64,000 nucleotides of DNA from Pseudomonadota bacterium (GTDB lineage Bacteria; Pseudomonadota; Gammaproteobacteria; JAADHS01), in NCBI GenBank assembly GCA_021821045.1, contig JAKACW010000003.1:49875-113874 (forward strand), read 5' to 3'. A program made the position numbers and the translations under genes. Below the pieces are notes generated by a model. It was not told the origin of the DNA. It made no database searches and was given only the letters and a program-made list of their open reading frames with translations. Positions 50,697 through 60,365 of this stretch are shown in pieces; the first letter of the stretch is position 1; each line of letters begins with the position of its first letter.

Positions 50697-53369
50697 ATGG
50701 GCACCCACTACCTCGACTCCCTCTTCGCACCGCACGCCGTCGCGGTCTTTGGCGCCAGCGAACGGGCCGGATCCGTCGGTGCGTGTGTATTCGACGGTTT
50801 GCTCCACGGCGGATTCACCGGCAACATTTATCCGATAAATCCTAAGCATGACACCGTGCAAGGGAAAACCTGTTTCGCGCATATCGGCGACATCAAGGAC
50901 AAGATCGACTTGGCGGTCATTGCCACGCCCGCCGCGACCGTGCCGGAAATCATTCATCAATGCGGCGAACACAGTGCGCGCGCGGCGGTCGTGTTGTCGG
51001 CCGGCATCAGCGAGGGCAACGGCGGGACGTTGGAGAAAGCCATGCTGGATGCGGCGGCACATTATCGTTTGCGCATCCTCGGCCCCAATTGCCTGGGCAT
51101 AATACGCCCGACCATCGGTCTCAATGCCACGTTCAGCCGCAGCACCGCGAAAGAAGGCACGCTGGCGTTGGTGTCCCAATCCGGCGCATTGTGTACCGCC
51201 ATTCTGGACTGGGCCGAACCGCGCGGCATCGGTTTTTCCGCCGTGGTGTCGCTGGGCGCGGCGGCGGATGTGGATTTCGGCGACATTCTCGATTATTTGG
51301 CCCTCGATGCGCGCACCGAAAGCATCTTGCTCTACGTCGAAGGCATCAAAGACGCGCGCCGTTTCATGAGCGGCTTGCGGGTGGCCGCGCGCCTCAAGCC
51401 CGTGGTCGTGGTGAAAGTCGGACGCCATGCCGAGGGGTCGCGGGCGGCGGCGTCTCATACCGGCGCGCTGGTGGGATCGGACGATGTGTTCGATGCCGCG
51501 CTGCAGCGGGCCGGCGTGGTGCGGGCGCAAACCATCGATCAACTCTTCTCGGCGGCGCAGTTGCTCGCGACGCGCCAGCGTGTCAAAGGCAACCGCTTGG
51601 CCATCATCACCAACGGCGGCGGCCCGGGCGTCATGGCAACGGACCGCGCCATTGATCTGGGGATGGAATTGGCGAATCTGGACGGAAACACGCTTGCAGA
51701 ACTGGATAAGGCGTTGCCTCCAACCTGGTCGCACGGCAACCCTATCGATGTGCTGGGCGACGCGCCGGCCGAGCGCTACCAGAATGCGGTCCGCGCCTGC
51801 TTGGACGACGGCAATGTCGATGCCGCGCTCGTCATGCTGTCGCCCCAAGCCATGACCGATCCCCTTGCCGCAGCGCAGGCCGTCATCGACGCGCGAGGCA
51901 AGCGGACCAAACCGGTGCTGGCCTGTTGGTTAGGGGGAAACCAGGTCATCGAAGCCCGCACGTTGTTGACCCGCGCGGGCATTCCGACCTTCTTCAGCCC
52001 CGAGGCGGCGGTGGAAGCGTTTGCTTATTTGGCCAACTACCAGCGCAATCAGCAGTTATTGATGCAAGTGCCCGCGCCGCTGGCGGAACGCAGCCAGCCC
52101 GATGTGCAAGGCGCGCGGCTGATTATTCAGGCGGCGCTGTCGGAACATCGCGCCAACCTGACGATGACCGAAGCAAAAGCCGTGCTCCATGCTTTCAACA
52201 TTCCCGTGCTCACCGCCAGCGAGGCGCGATCGACCAGCGAGGCGCTGGTCACGGCGGAAAACATCGGTTTCCCGGTGGCGATGAAAATCAGCTCGCCGGA
52301 CATCTTGCATAAGTCCGATGTCGACGGCGTGCGGCTGAACATTGCCAACGCGGCGGCGGTGCGATCCGTCTATAAAGAATTAGTCGACCACGTGCGAGAG
52401 AAGCATCCCAACGCGCGGATCAACGGCGTGACGATCGAGCCGATGTATCGCGGCGCCAACGGCCGCGAATTGCTGCTGGGCGTCATTCGCGACCCGGTAT
52501 TCGGCCCGGTCATCAGCTTCGGCGCGGGCGGCACGGCTGCGGAGATACTGCATGATCGCTCCGTCGCGCTGCCGCCGCTAAACACCTTTATCGCCCGACG
52601 CATGATCGAGCAAACCCGCGTCGCCAAGCTGCTCGGGGCGTTTCGCGACATGCCGGCCGCCCATTTGGACGGCGTGGTACGGGTGCTGCGGCAACTGTCG
52701 GAAATGGTGTGCGAACTTCCCGAAATCCGGGAGCTGGACATAAATCCGCTGATTGCCGACGAAACCGGCGTGTTCGCCGCCGACGCCCGCATCGTCGTCG
52801 ACTTCGTCAAGCCATCCTCCAACCCGTACCGCCACATGGCAATTCATCCCTATCCGGCGGGACTCAGCACCACGCTGCAATTGGCCGACGGCACTAATGT
52901 CTTGGTGCGACCGATGCGGCCCGAAGATGCCGAGATCGAACAGAGTTTCGTGCGCAATCTGTCGCCCGAGTCGAAGTATTTCCGCTTCATGCAAAGCCTC
53001 ACCGAACTCACCCCGGAAATGCTGGTTCGGCTAACTCAACTGGACTATCACCGCGAACTGGCACTGATCGCCGTGATCGAAAGCGGCGGCAAGGAGAGCG
53101 AAATCGGCGTCGCGCGCTACGGCACCAATCCCGACGGCGAAACCTGCGAATTCGGCCTGGTGGTGGCGGACGAGTGGCAGCACAAGGGCATCGGCTCGTA
53201 TCTGATGGAAGCCCTCATGGACGCCGCTCGGCGACGCGGCCTGAAAATCATGATCGGCGAAATCCTGGCCGAGAACGTGCCGATGCTGGAATTGGTGAAA
53301 AGCCTCGGATTCGAGCTACGCCCGCACCCGGACGATCAAAGCATCGTCCTGGCGGAAAAAACGCTTTAG
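50697..53369 (+). CDS. Pat-type bifunctional acyl-CoA ligase (NDP-forming)/GNAT acetyltransferase
   Basis: This 890-residue protein has the PatZ (YfiQ) domain order and size: CoA-binding domain (about 8-130), succinyl-CoA-ligase-like domains (about 145-460), ATP-grasp domain (about 485-705) and a C-terminal GNAT domain (about 730-885) with Q-H-K-G-I-G-S-Y-L-M for acetyl-CoA. Such proteins acetylate lysines of metabolic enzymes such as acetyl-CoA synthetase. S-H-T-G at about residues 252-255 keeps a His at the phospho-histidine position of active ligases, which is reported lost in Salmonella Pat, so this version may still make acyl-CoA. It is next to an HDAC-like gene. Confidence 0.9.
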   Translation: MGTHYLDSLFAPHAVAVFGASERAGSVGACVFDGLLHGGFTGNIYPINPKHDTVQGKTCFAHIGDIKDKIDLAVIATPAATVPEIIHQCGEHSARAAVVLSAGISEGNGGTLEKAMLDAAAHYRLRILGPNCLGIIRPTIGLNATFSRSTAKEGTLALVSQSGALCTAILDWAEPRGIGFSAVVSLGAAADVDFGDILDYLALDARTESILLYVEGIKDARRFMSGLRVAARLKPVVVVKVGRHAEGSRAAASHTGALVGSDDVFDAALQRAGVVRAQTIDQLFSAAQLLATRQRVKGNRLAIITNGGGPGVMATDRAIDLGMELANLDGNTLAELDKALPPTWSHGNPIDVLGDAPAERYQNAVRACLDDGNVDAALVMLSPQAMTDPLAAAQAVIDARGKRTKPVLACWLGGNQVIEARTLLTRAGIPTFFSPEAAVEAFAYLANYQRNQQLLMQVPAPLAERSQPDVQGARLIIQAALSEHRANLTMTEAKAVLHAFNIPVLTASEARSTSEALVTAENIGFPVAMKISSPDILHKSDVDGVRLNIANAAAVRSVYKELVDHVREKHPNARINGVTIEPMYRGANGRELLLGVIRDPVFGPVISFGAGGTAAEILHDRSVALPPLNTFIARRMIEQTRVAKLLGAFRDMPAAHLDGVVRVLRQLSEMVCELPEIRELDINPLIADETGVFAADARIVVDFVKPSSNPYRHMAIHPYPAGLSTTLQLADGTNVLVRPMRPEDAEIEQSFVRNLSPESKYFRFMQSLTELTPEMLVRLTQLDYHRELALIAVIESGGKESEIGVARYGTNPDGETCEFGLVVADEWQHKGIGSYLMEALMDAARRRGLKIMIGEILAENVPMLELVKSLGFELRPHPDDQSIVLAEKTL

Positions 53370-53371
53370 CT

Positions 53372-53451
53372 GTGGGAGCGGATCATTCCGCGATTCTTCA
53401 CCCAAAGTGTCGTCAGCGCCGATTCAAATCGCGAAAGGAATTCGCTCCCAC
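53372..53451. repeat. REP/BIME cluster 11 (inverted pair)
   Basis: A forward unit at 53372-53395, only two bases after the stop of the Pat-type gene, and a reverse unit of the AATTC variant (53427-53451, AATCGCGAAAGGAATTCGCT then CCCAC) lie between convergent genes. Confidence 0.92.
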
Positions 53452-53458
53452 ACCGGAC

Positions 53459-53671
53459 TTAGCGCCGAAACAACCAAAACAACAGCGTTAAAACCAGACT
53501 CACGATGATCGATGTCGTCAGTGGAAAATAAAAACGGAAGTTTTCCCGCTCGATGGCGATATCACCCGGCAGACGGCCAAGTCCGCTCTTTTGCAGCCAC
53601 GGCCACAAGAGCCCCAGTAGGACGAGGACGACACCCAAGATAATGAGCGTCCTTGCGATCGGTGAATTCAT
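53459..53671 (-). CDS. DUF2905 small membrane protein
   Basis: This 70-residue protein has two membrane helices (about 7-25 and 50-67) joined by L-G-R-L-P-G-D-I-A-I-E-R-E-N-F-R-F-Y-F-P, the DUF2905 signature. The function is unknown. It starts 12 bases after the stop of the large oxidoreductase gene and is probably co-transcribed with it. REP units follow its stop within 8 bases. Confidence 0.9.
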   Translation of the reverse strand: MNSPIARTLIILGVVLVLLGLLWPWLQKSGLGRLPGDIAIERENFRFYFPLTTSIIVSLVLTLLFWLFRR

Positions 53672-53683
53672 GGCGCCCGACTC

Positions 53684-56600
53684 TTACAACAGCACCCGCT
53701 CGACGCCGCCCTTGTTCATTTGATCGACGAAGCGTGTTTGCCAGCCTTCGCCCAATAGATGCTGGGCCAGCTCGACGACGATGTAGTCGGTTTCGTAGTT
53801 GAGATCCTCGCCATAGCGCGAGAGCCCTTGTTGGCAGGCCGGGCAGGAGGTCAGCACTTTGACTTTCGGCATGACTTCGCCGGCTTGAGTCACTTCCGCG
53901 ATACCTTTGCGCAGCTCTTCTTCCTTGCGGAACCGCACTTGCGTGGCCACGTCGGGGCGGGCGACGGCAAAGGTGCCGGCCTCGCCGCAGCAGCGGGGCG
54001 CAATCGGCACCGCCTGCCCCATTAGCTTCGACGCGACGGTTTGGGGCGCGTAGGTTTTCATCGGCGTGTGGCAAGGATCGTGGTACAGGTAACGCACGCC
54101 CTTCACGTTCTCCAGGGCGATGCCCTTCTCCATGAGGTACTCGTGAATGTCCAGCAAACGGCAGCCCGGGAAGATCTTGTCGAACTGATATTCCCGCAAT
54201 TGATCCATGCACGTGCCGCAGGACACAATCACGGTTCGTATATCCAAATAGTTCAGCGTATTGGCCACGCGATGGAACAGCACGCGGTTGTCGGTGGTGA
54301 TCTTGCGCCCCTTGGCTTCATCGCCCCCGGAACGCTGGGGATAGCCGCAACATAGATAGCCCGGCGGCAGAACCGTCTGCGCACCCACCTCGTATAACAT
54401 GGCCAGCGTGGCCAGACCGATCTGGCTAAACAAGCGCTCCGAACCGCAGCCGGGAAAATAAAACACCGCATCCGACTCCTCGGTGACTTTCGCCGAGTCG
54501 CGCAGAATCGACACCATCTTTTCGTCTTCGAGCTTCAACATGCCGCGCATGGTCTGCCGCGGCAGGTTGGCCGGCAGGGGCTTGCGCACGAAGTGGACGA
54601 TCTGTTCCCGGATGGGTGTGGAACCGGTGGTCGAAGCCGGCCGGGTATCCTTCGACAGCCAATGCAGCTTCTTGGCCATGCCGTGAGCCCAACGCTGGGT
54701 GGCGTAGCCCCAGCCGATCATGGTCTTGCGCAGGAAATGAATCGTCGCCGGATCGGTGACGTTCAAGAACATCATCGACATCCGGGTGCCAAGATTGGTC
54801 TTTCTCACGCCGCGATCGCGCAGGATCTTGCGCATGCGAATCGAGACGTCGCCGAAATCGATATCCACCGGACAGGGATTGAGACACTTGTGGCAAACGG
54901 TGCAGTGATCCGCCACATCGGCCATTTCGTCGAAATGGCGGAACGAGATGCCGCGCCGGGTTTGCTCTTCATACAGAAACGCCTCGATGAACAAACCGGT
55001 GGCGAGAATCTTGTTACGCGGCGAATAGAGCAGATTCGCCCGCGGCACATGGGTGTTGCACTCGGGCTTGCACTTGCCGCAACGCAGGCAGTGGCGCACA
55101 TCATCGTTCAACAAGCCCAATTCGCTCTCTTCCAAAATCAAGGCTTCTTGCTGCAACAACCTCAGTGAGGGCGTATAAGCATTGCTGAGATTGGCGCCCG
55201 GCAATAGCTTGCCCTTGTTGAACCGGCCATTGGGGTCGACTTTTTGCTTGTATTCGGCGAAGGCCGCGATTTTATCCGTTTCCAGATAGTGCAGCTTGGT
55301 AATGCCGATGCCGTGCTCACCGGAAATCACCCCGCCCAGCGACTGAGCCAAGGCCATAAGCCGGTCGACGATGCGATCCGCCTCCTGCAGCATAGCGTAG
55401 TCGTTGGAGTTAACCGGGATATTGGTGTGCACGTTGCCGTCGCCGGCGTGCATGTGCAACGCGACGAACAGGCGGCTGGAGAGAATCTCCCCATGGATTT
55501 TCTTGAGCCGCTCGCGCAGTGCGTCGAACTCGCGGCCGGTGAAGATCTCCACCAACGGCCGCGCGACTTCGGCGCGATGGGAAATCCGCAGATCGCGGCG
55601 CAGCAGCAGCGCGAAAATCGTGTCGCTCATGCCGCGCTTTGCCGCGGCTTCCTTGTCCAGCAGGTCGCGATACTCGGCGGCGCCGGCATCCATGTTTTCC
55701 AGAATGCCCTGCCAGCGCTGCTTCACCCGCGTCAGGTGTTCTTGAGCCGCGGTGCTCTTACCCTTGAGGATCGCCTCGCTTTCCTCGCTGCGGTCGAAAA
55801 ACTCGCTTTGCGTCACTTCAACCAGATCGCCGCGCAAATAGTCCAGCGCCGCATCGATCATGCGCAACTTGTTGCGAATGGATTGTTCGATGTTGATCCG
55901 CTCGACGCCTTCGGTGTAGTCCGCCAGTTTATCCAACGGAATGACCACGTCTTCGTTAATCTTGAAGGCGTTGGTATGGGCGGCGATGGCCGCGGTGCGG
56001 GAGCGGTCGGCCCAAAAACGCTTGCGGGCCTCGGCGCTGACGGCAATGAAACCCTCGGCGTCTTTCGCATTGGCGACCCGCACCACCTGGGATGACATGT
56101 CCGCGACAGCCCGTTCGTCGTCGCCGGCGATATCGATCAACAGCACCATCTTCGGCCGTTCGCGCCGCGCTGCCTTGGCGGTGTACTTGATGGCGCGAAT
56201 GTAACGCTCGTCGAGATGTTCCAGTCCGGAAAGCACCACGTGGGGCGTCTTCTCCACCAGGCTCTTGATCTCGGTAATCGCGGTGACCGCCCTGCGCAGA
56301 TTGCTGCCGAAAAATTCCAGACACACGGTGCGAATCTGGGTCGGCATGCGGTGAAGAATGAACTCCGCCGAGGTGATAAAACCGTCGCAGCCTTCTTTCT
56401 GTATTCCCGGCAGACCGCCTAAATATTTGTCGGTGACGTCCTTGCCCAAACCCTTCTTGCGAAACGCGCCGCCGGGGAACGTCAACACTTCCGGCTCGCC
56501 GACCGGCGATTTACGATCATTGCCGTAGCGTGTGACGCGGAACTTCACTTCGGGCTGATCGTGGATCTTGCCCAAGTTGTGGTTGAGACGTTCGACCTCC

Positions 56601-57529
56601 AGCCAGTGCCCATCGGGCGTGACCATGCGCCAAGAGACTAAGTTATCCAGCGTGGTGCCCCACAGCACGGCTTTCTTGCCGCCGGCGTTCATGGCGACGT
56701 TGCCGCCAATGGTCGAGGCATCTTGTGAGGTCGGATCAACCGCGAACACCAGTCCGGCCTTTGCCGCGCGCTTGGACACATCGCCGGTAATCACACCGCA
56801 CTCGGCGCGAATCACCGGCACGGGCTTGTCGACGCCGGGCAACTCGCGTCGGGAAATTTCCGACAGTCCGTCCAACTTCTCCGTATTGATCACCGCCGTC
56901 TCAGCGTACAAGGGCACCGCACCGCCGGTGTAACCCGTGCCGCCGCCGCGGGGGATGATGGTCAAGCCCAATTCAATACACGCTTGCACCACATCGCGAA
57001 TCTCGTCCTCGCTGTCCGGCGTGATAACCACAAACGGATACTCGACGCGCCAGTCGGTTGCATCGGTAACGTGGGACACACGCGCGAATCCGCCGAAGTC
57101 GATGTTGTCGCGGCGGGTGACTTTGGCGAGTCGGCGCAGCGCCTTCTTGCGCAACTCCCCCTGCGCCGGCAGCCACGCCTCGAATTCGCGCGCCGCCTTG
57201 CGCGCCCGCTCGATCAGCTTTTCGACCGCCGGATTTCCTTCGGAACGCGTCTTGATCTGATCCAGGCGGTGATGCAGGGCGTGAGTGAGCGAGCCCCATC
57301 GGCGCCGATCGCTGAGCAAGTCGTCTTGTATATAGGGATTGCGCGCGATGACCCACATGTCGCCCAACACTTCGAACAGCATGCGCGCCGAATGGCCGGT
57401 GCGGCGCACGCTGCGCAATTCGGATAACGCCTGCCACATGTCCTCGCCGAGATAACGCAAAACAATCTCGCGGTCGGAGAAAGAAGTGTAGTTGTAGGGT
57501 ATTTCGCGAATTCGCGCCGGGGAATCCAT
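53684..57529 (-). CDS. Giant FAD/Fe-S oxidoreductase (DUF3683, D-lactate/glycolate dehydrogenase-like)
   Basis: This protein of about 1281 residues comprises a DUF3683-type N-terminal domain (about 1-130), an FAD-binding type 4 domain (about 160-330, with [11 protein letters not shown]), an FAD-linked oxidase C-terminal domain (about 500-800), two 4Fe-4S clusters ([11 protein letters not shown] and [12 protein letters not shown] near 835-905), and CCG cysteine-rich domains (F-P-G-C-G near 1030, [13 protein letters not shown]). It is a single-chain version of GlcD/GlpC/LldE-like complexes and should oxidise a 2-hydroxy acid and pass electrons to quinone. I chose the ATG at 57529 (M-D-S-P-A-R). 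Confidence 0.9.
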   Translation of the reverse strand: MDSPARIREIPYNYTSFSDREIVLRYLGEDMWQALSELRSVRRTGHSARMLFEVLGDMWVIARNPYIQDDLLSDRRRWGSLTHALHHRLDQIKTRSEGNPAVEKLIERARKAAREFEAWLPAQGELRKKALRRLAKVTRRDNIDFGGFARVSHVTDATDWRVEYPFVVITPDSEDEIRDVVQACIELGLTIIPRGGGTGYTGGAVPLYAETAVINTEKLDGLSEISRRELPGVDKPVPVIRAECGVITGDVSKRAAKAGLVFAVDPTSQDASTIGGNVAMNAGGKKAVLWGTTLDNLVSWRMVTPDGHWLEVERLNHNLGKIHDQPEVKFRVTRYGNDRKSPVGEPEVLTFPGGAFRKKGLGKDVTDKYLGGLPGIQKEGCDGFITSAEFILHRMPTQIRTVCLEFFGSNLRRAVTAITEIKSLVEKTPHVVLSGLEHLDERYIRAIKYTAKAARRERPKMVLLIDIAGDDERAVADMSSQVVRVANAKDAEGFIAVSAEARKRFWADRSRTAAIAAHTNAFKINEDVVIPLDKLADYTEGVERINIEQSIRNKLRMIDAALDYLRGDLVEVTQSEFFDRSEESEAILKGKSTAAQEHLTRVKQRWQGILENMDAGAAEYRDLLDKEAAAKRGMSDTIFALLLRRDLRISHRAEVARPLVEIFTGREFDALRERLKKIHGEILSSRLFVALHMHAGDGNVHTNIPVNSNDYAMLQEADRIVDRLMALAQSLGGVISGEHGIGITKLHYLETDKIAAFAEYKQKVDPNGRFNKGKLLPGANLSNAYTPSLRLLQQEALILEESELGLLNDDVRHCLRCGKCKPECNTHVPRANLLYSPRNKILATGLFIEAFLYEEQTRRGISFRHFDEMADVADHCTVCHKCLNPCPVDIDFGDVSIRMRKILRDRGVRKTNLGTRMSMMFLNVTDPATIHFLRKTMIGWGYATQRWAHGMAKKLHWLSKDTRPASTTGSTPIREQIVHFVRKPLPANLPRQTMRGMLKLEDEKMVSILRDSAKVTEESDAVFYFPGCGSERLFSQIGLATLAMLYEVGAQTVLPPGYLCCGYPQRSGGDEAKGRKITTDNRVLFHRVANTLNYLDIRTVIVSCGTCMDQLREYQFDKIFPGCRLLDIHEYLMEKGIALENVKGVRYLYHDPCHTPMKTYAPQTVASKLMGQAVPIAPRCCGEAGTFAVARPDVATQVRFRKEEELRKGIAEVTQAGEVMPKVKVLTSCPACQQGLSRYGEDLNYETDYIVVELAQHLLGEGWQTRFVDQMNKGGVERVLL

Positions 57530-57669
57530 GTCTTGTCTACCGCTGACCGCCCTGATAAAGCGGCACATTATCGCACACTCACTCCACGGTCGACTTTACC
57601 GGCCGCGGAAAATTCCAATTTTCACGTTTTCCGTCTAGAATTCAGCGGCGCGCCAAACGGATTTGAACC

Positions 57670-58740
57670 ATGCCATTGATTACCGCTGACGAGCTAAAAC
57701 GCCTCGAGCCTATCGCCAATCTCGCCGCTGACCAGATTGCCGAGCTGGCAGGCCAGACGGAGATTCGCACGGCTCCGGCAGGAACGACGCTGTTCAAATC
57801 GGGTGACGAAGCCAATCAATATTATTGGCTGATCGGCGGCACCCTTCGCCTCGCTGACGACAACGGAACCGTCACCGAAATCACCTCCGGCAGCGACGAC
57901 GCACTGCGCCCCGTCGCCCACGTTAAACCGCGGCGCCACACCGTCACCGCCGTCAAACCCGCGCTTTACATCAAGCTGGACGCCGACTTGATCGACGCCA
58001 TGATCGCGTGGAGCCAGTTGGCCATGCCCGAACCGGAAGTCATCATGACCGACACGGGCGTGTTCACGGTGGACAAAGCGAGCTGGCTAAAAAAAATGGT
58101 GAAATCGCCCACCTTCAAAAATCTGCCGCCCGCCAACATCGAACAGTTGCTCGACAAAATGGAGCCCATTCAGGTGTCGGCCGGCCAGGTCATCATTCGC
58201 CAGGGCGATCCGGGCGACTACTTTTACATGATCGACCAAGGCAGCGCGCTGGTAAATCGCCAGACCGAGGCCGAGGAAGAAGAATCCATCGAGCTGGCGG
58301 AGCTGGTCGAAGGCAGCAGCTTTGGCGAAGCCGCGCTGATCTCGGACAAGCCGCGCAACGCCACCGTTTCCATGATGTCCGACGGGGTATTGCTGCGCTT
58401 GTCGAAAGCGGACTTTCTGAAACTACTCACTGAGCCCAATGTGCAGTGGATCGATTACTCTGAGGCCAAGAAGCGCGTCGCCGCCAACAAGGCCAAGTGG
58501 CTCGATATCCGTATGGCCAGCGAATACACGGAAGGACATATCGCCAACGCCCTCAACATCGGCGCCGCCCAACTGCACCGCCGCGCGCGGGAGCTGGACA
58601 AGTCAATCTCCTACATTTGTTACTGCGATACTGGTCAGCGCAGCTCGGCGGCGTCGTTCATCCTCAAGCAGTACGGCGTCACGGGCTATGTGTTGCGCAA
58701 CGGCACCCAATCGATCCCGCCGGAAGATTTAGTGAAGTGA
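57670..58740 (+). CDS. Cyclic nucleotide-binding (two domains) and rhodanese fusion protein
   Basis: This 356-residue soluble protein has a degenerate cNMP-like domain (about 5-120), a better-conserved one (about 140-255, with R-Q-G-D-P-G-D-Y-F-Y, G-S-S-F-G-E-A-A-L and P-R-N-A-T-V) and a C-terminal rhodanese domain (about 262-355). The rhodanese active loop is intact: Cys319 in C-Y-C-D-T-G-Q-R-S. It suggests sulfur or persulfide handling gated by a nucleotide. It is monocistronic, 140 bases from the divergent oxidoreductase gene. A REP pair follows. Confidence 0.88.
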   Translation: MPLITADELKRLEPIANLAADQIAELAGQTEIRTAPAGTTLFKSGDEANQYYWLIGGTLRLADDNGTVTEITSGSDDALRPVAHVKPRRHTVTAVKPALYIKLDADLIDAMIAWSQLAMPEPEVIMTDTGVFTVDKASWLKKMVKSPTFKNLPPANIEQLLDKMEPIQVSAGQVIIRQGDPGDYFYMIDQGSALVNRQTEAEEEESIELAELVEGSSFGEAALISDKPRNATVSMMSDGVLLRLSKADFLKLLTEPNVQWIDYSEAKKRVAANKAKWLDIRMASEYTEGHIANALNIGAAQLHRRARELDKSISYICYCDTGQRSSAASFILKQYGVTGYVLRNGTQSIPPEDLVK

Positions 58741-58763
58741 TTCGCCTTGTTGGCGATCACCCC

Positions 58764-58816
58764 GTGGGAGCGGATCGTTCCGCGATTCTTCAATCGCGGT
58801 AGGAAACCGCTCCCAC
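58764..58816. repeat. REP/BIME cluster 12 (inverted pair)
   Basis: A forward unit (58764-58787, core GGATCGTTCCGC) and a reverse unit (58792-58816), only four bases apart, form an almost continuous palindrome in the convergent gap before yqaA. Confidence 0.92.
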
Positions 58817-58840
58817 AACTCAGTCTGATCTTGCGGCCAA

Positions 58841-59260
58841 TCAAATGAACCACAGCAACACCGCATAACGCGCCGCCTTTCCCGCCCCGATACACACGGC
58901 CGACAAAAGCGGATTTATTTTCAGCCAACCTGCGGCCACACACAGCGGATCGCCGATGATCGGCAACCAAGACAACAACAAGATCGGTGCGCCGTAACGC
59001 TGCACCCGTTGTAGCGCGCGTTGATGGTCGTGTTTCGAAAGCGCTTGCGCCGGATAACGCCACGCCAACAGGCGACCGATCCCCCACGACGTCATTCCGC
59101 CCAGGGTATTGCCGATGCTGGCGACAATCAGCAACTCGCTGCGAGGCGCGCTTTCCGTTGCCGCCAACGCGAGCAGCACGGCCTCCGAACCGCCGGGAAG
59201 AAGGGTCGAGGATAAGAACGCACTGATAAACAGACCCCAGAGGGACAGGCTTGCATCCAT
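58841..59260 (-). CDS. yqaA: YqaA family (DedA-like) membrane protein
   Basis: This protein of 139 residues has four membrane helices and the VTT/DedA-like core: S-S-T-L-L-P-G-G-S-E-A (about 17-27), S-I-G-N-T-L-G-G-M-T-S-W (about 48-59) and L-L-S-W-L-P-I-I-G-D-P-L-C-V-A-A-G (about 96-112). It is a small relative of membrane scramblases and undecaprenyl-phosphate flippases. The transport substrate is not established. The ATG at 59260 follows a terminator-like hairpin on the same strand, so expression may depend on readthrough. Confidence 0.88.
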   Translation of the reverse strand: MDASLSLWGLFISAFLSSTLLPGGSEAVLLALAATESAPRSELLIVASIGNTLGGMTSWGIGRLLAWRYPAQALSKHDHQRALQRVQRYGAPILLLSWLPIIGDPLCVAAGWLKINPLLSAVCIGAGKAARYAVLLWFI

Positions 59261-59278
59261 GTCGAACGAATACCGGCG

Positions 59279-59303
59279 CAAAAAAAAGCGGCACAAAGCC
59301 GCT
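59279..59303 (-). terminator. Rho-independent terminator upstream of yqaA (leader attenuator or sRNA end)
   Basis: On the minus strand AGCGGC (59298-59303) and GCCGCT (59287-59292) form a 6-bp stem with a TTTGT loop, followed by eight T residues. It lies just before the yqaA start and points toward it. About 90 bases upstream a TTGACG (59392-59397) and TACTCT (59368-59373) pair could start a transcript of roughly 80 nucleotides that ends here. Confidence 0.8.
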
Positions 59304-59457
59304 GCAGGTAGGTCGGATAGATTATTATTATGTACGGCTTAGAACTGCCGCTTTACCCTCCGCTGCTAGAGTAGCCGAGCCGCAAAAGTGGCGTCAATAG
59401 TCATGTTGCAAATTTGTGACGGGCCACGGCCAATCGAAACGCGAAAGGAACGCGACC

Positions 59458-59883
59458 ATGCTCTGGTTCAAAGCATTGCACATCATTTTCATGGTCACCT
59501 GGTTCGCCGGCCTGTTTTATCTGCCGCGGCTGTTCGTCTACCACGCCATGAGCAGCGACCAAATCAGTATCGATCGGTTTAAGATCATGGAACGCAAACT
59601 TTTTTTCGGCATCATGACGCCCGGCGGCGTGCTCACGATCCTTTTCGGCTTGGGCATTTTGTGGAGCGGCGGCTGGGATGCGTACAAGAGTTCGGGTTGG
59701 CTGCACATCAAGTTACTGTTGGTGGCGCTGCTTGTCGTCTATCATGTTTACTGCGGTAAGCTCGTCGCGGATTTCAAAAATGATCGCAATCAACGCAGCC
59801 ATGTGTTCTATCGCTGGTTCAATGAAGTGCCCGTGCTCGGCCTCGTCGTCATCGTGCTGCTCGCATCGTTGAAGCCGTTTTGA
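59458..59883 (+). CDS. hemJ: Protoporphyrinogen IX oxidase HemJ
   Basis: This 141-residue protein has four helices. It begins M-L-W-F-K-A-L-H8-I-I-F-M-V-T-W-F-A-G-L-F-Y-L, where the conserved heme-ligand His of HemJ falls, and continues R-L-F-V-Y-H-A. M-T-P-G-G-V-L (about 54) and the Lys in H-I-K-L-L-L (about 81-86) also match. It oxidises protoporphyrinogen IX to protoporphyrin IX in the membrane. AAAGGAA precedes the ATG at 59458. The open frame upstream to 59416 is unsupported. Confidence 0.93.
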   Translation: MLWFKALHIIFMVTWFAGLFYLPRLFVYHAMSSDQISIDRFKIMERKLFFGIMTPGGVLTILFGLGILWSGGWDAYKSSGWLHIKLLLVALLVVYHVYCGKLVADFKNDRNQRSHVFYRWFNEVPVLGLVVIVLLASLKPF

Positions 59884-60365
59884 CGCCCAATCTTTGCTGA
59901 CATTTTGAGCAAGGACGGCTAGGTATTCCTACCTATTCGCTTAAGTGTATTCGTCAACCTCCTGACGCAGCATGGATTTCCGCTTGGTTCTGCTCGCAAC
60001 CCCCGCCAGAGCATTTATGCACAAATCGCGAGGCACGTTTCTGAGTTGCACTTCCGCGTCAAGCGGATTCTTACAAACCCGTTAACTCGATCGTAACTCT
60101 ATGTTTTTTCAAAAAAATGCCTCGCGTGGAAAAAAACGACAATCTAGCAAGAAACCAACCACGACAGGCAGTTGGCACGCTTGCGCCCATTTCATCCACA
60201 TAGTTATCCACAGGTTCTGTGGATAAGACGCAAAATCGAGGCGCTGTAATAATTTAGCAATATTTATTTAGTAGCAAGCTGATACACATGCGCTAAACTC
60301 ACCACTCACTGAAGCAACCTAGTCGATTACGTAGCACGACAGAATCAGCGATACTTCCGCCACAC
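59884..60365. promoter_or_regulatory. Intergenic region with DnaA-box cluster and AT-rich tract before priA
   Basis: This 482-base gap holds a perfect inverted pair of consensus DnaA boxes: TTATCCACA (60204-60212) and TGTGGATAA (60218-60226), within a palindrome of 10-base arms around GTT. A further TTATGCACA (60015-60023) fits TTATNCACA, and TGATACACA (60280-60288) is one base off. Between them lie T/A-rich stretches (60100-60118 and about 60247-60272). DnaA may regulate priA here, or the site may titrate DnaA. No dnaA, dnaN, gidA or rpmH is near, so I do not call it oriC. Confidence 0.7.

Noticed and set aside
53759..56422. Several plus-strand frames opposite the DUF3683 oxidoreductase
   Set aside because: All lie antisense to an intact gene of about 1281 codons with clear Fe-S and FAD motifs.
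60015..60288. Chromosomal replication origin
   Set aside because: DnaA boxes and AT tracts are present, but the count is low, and none of the usual origin neighbours (dnaA, dnaN, rpmH, gidA/mnmG) is near. I report only a DnaA-box cluster.
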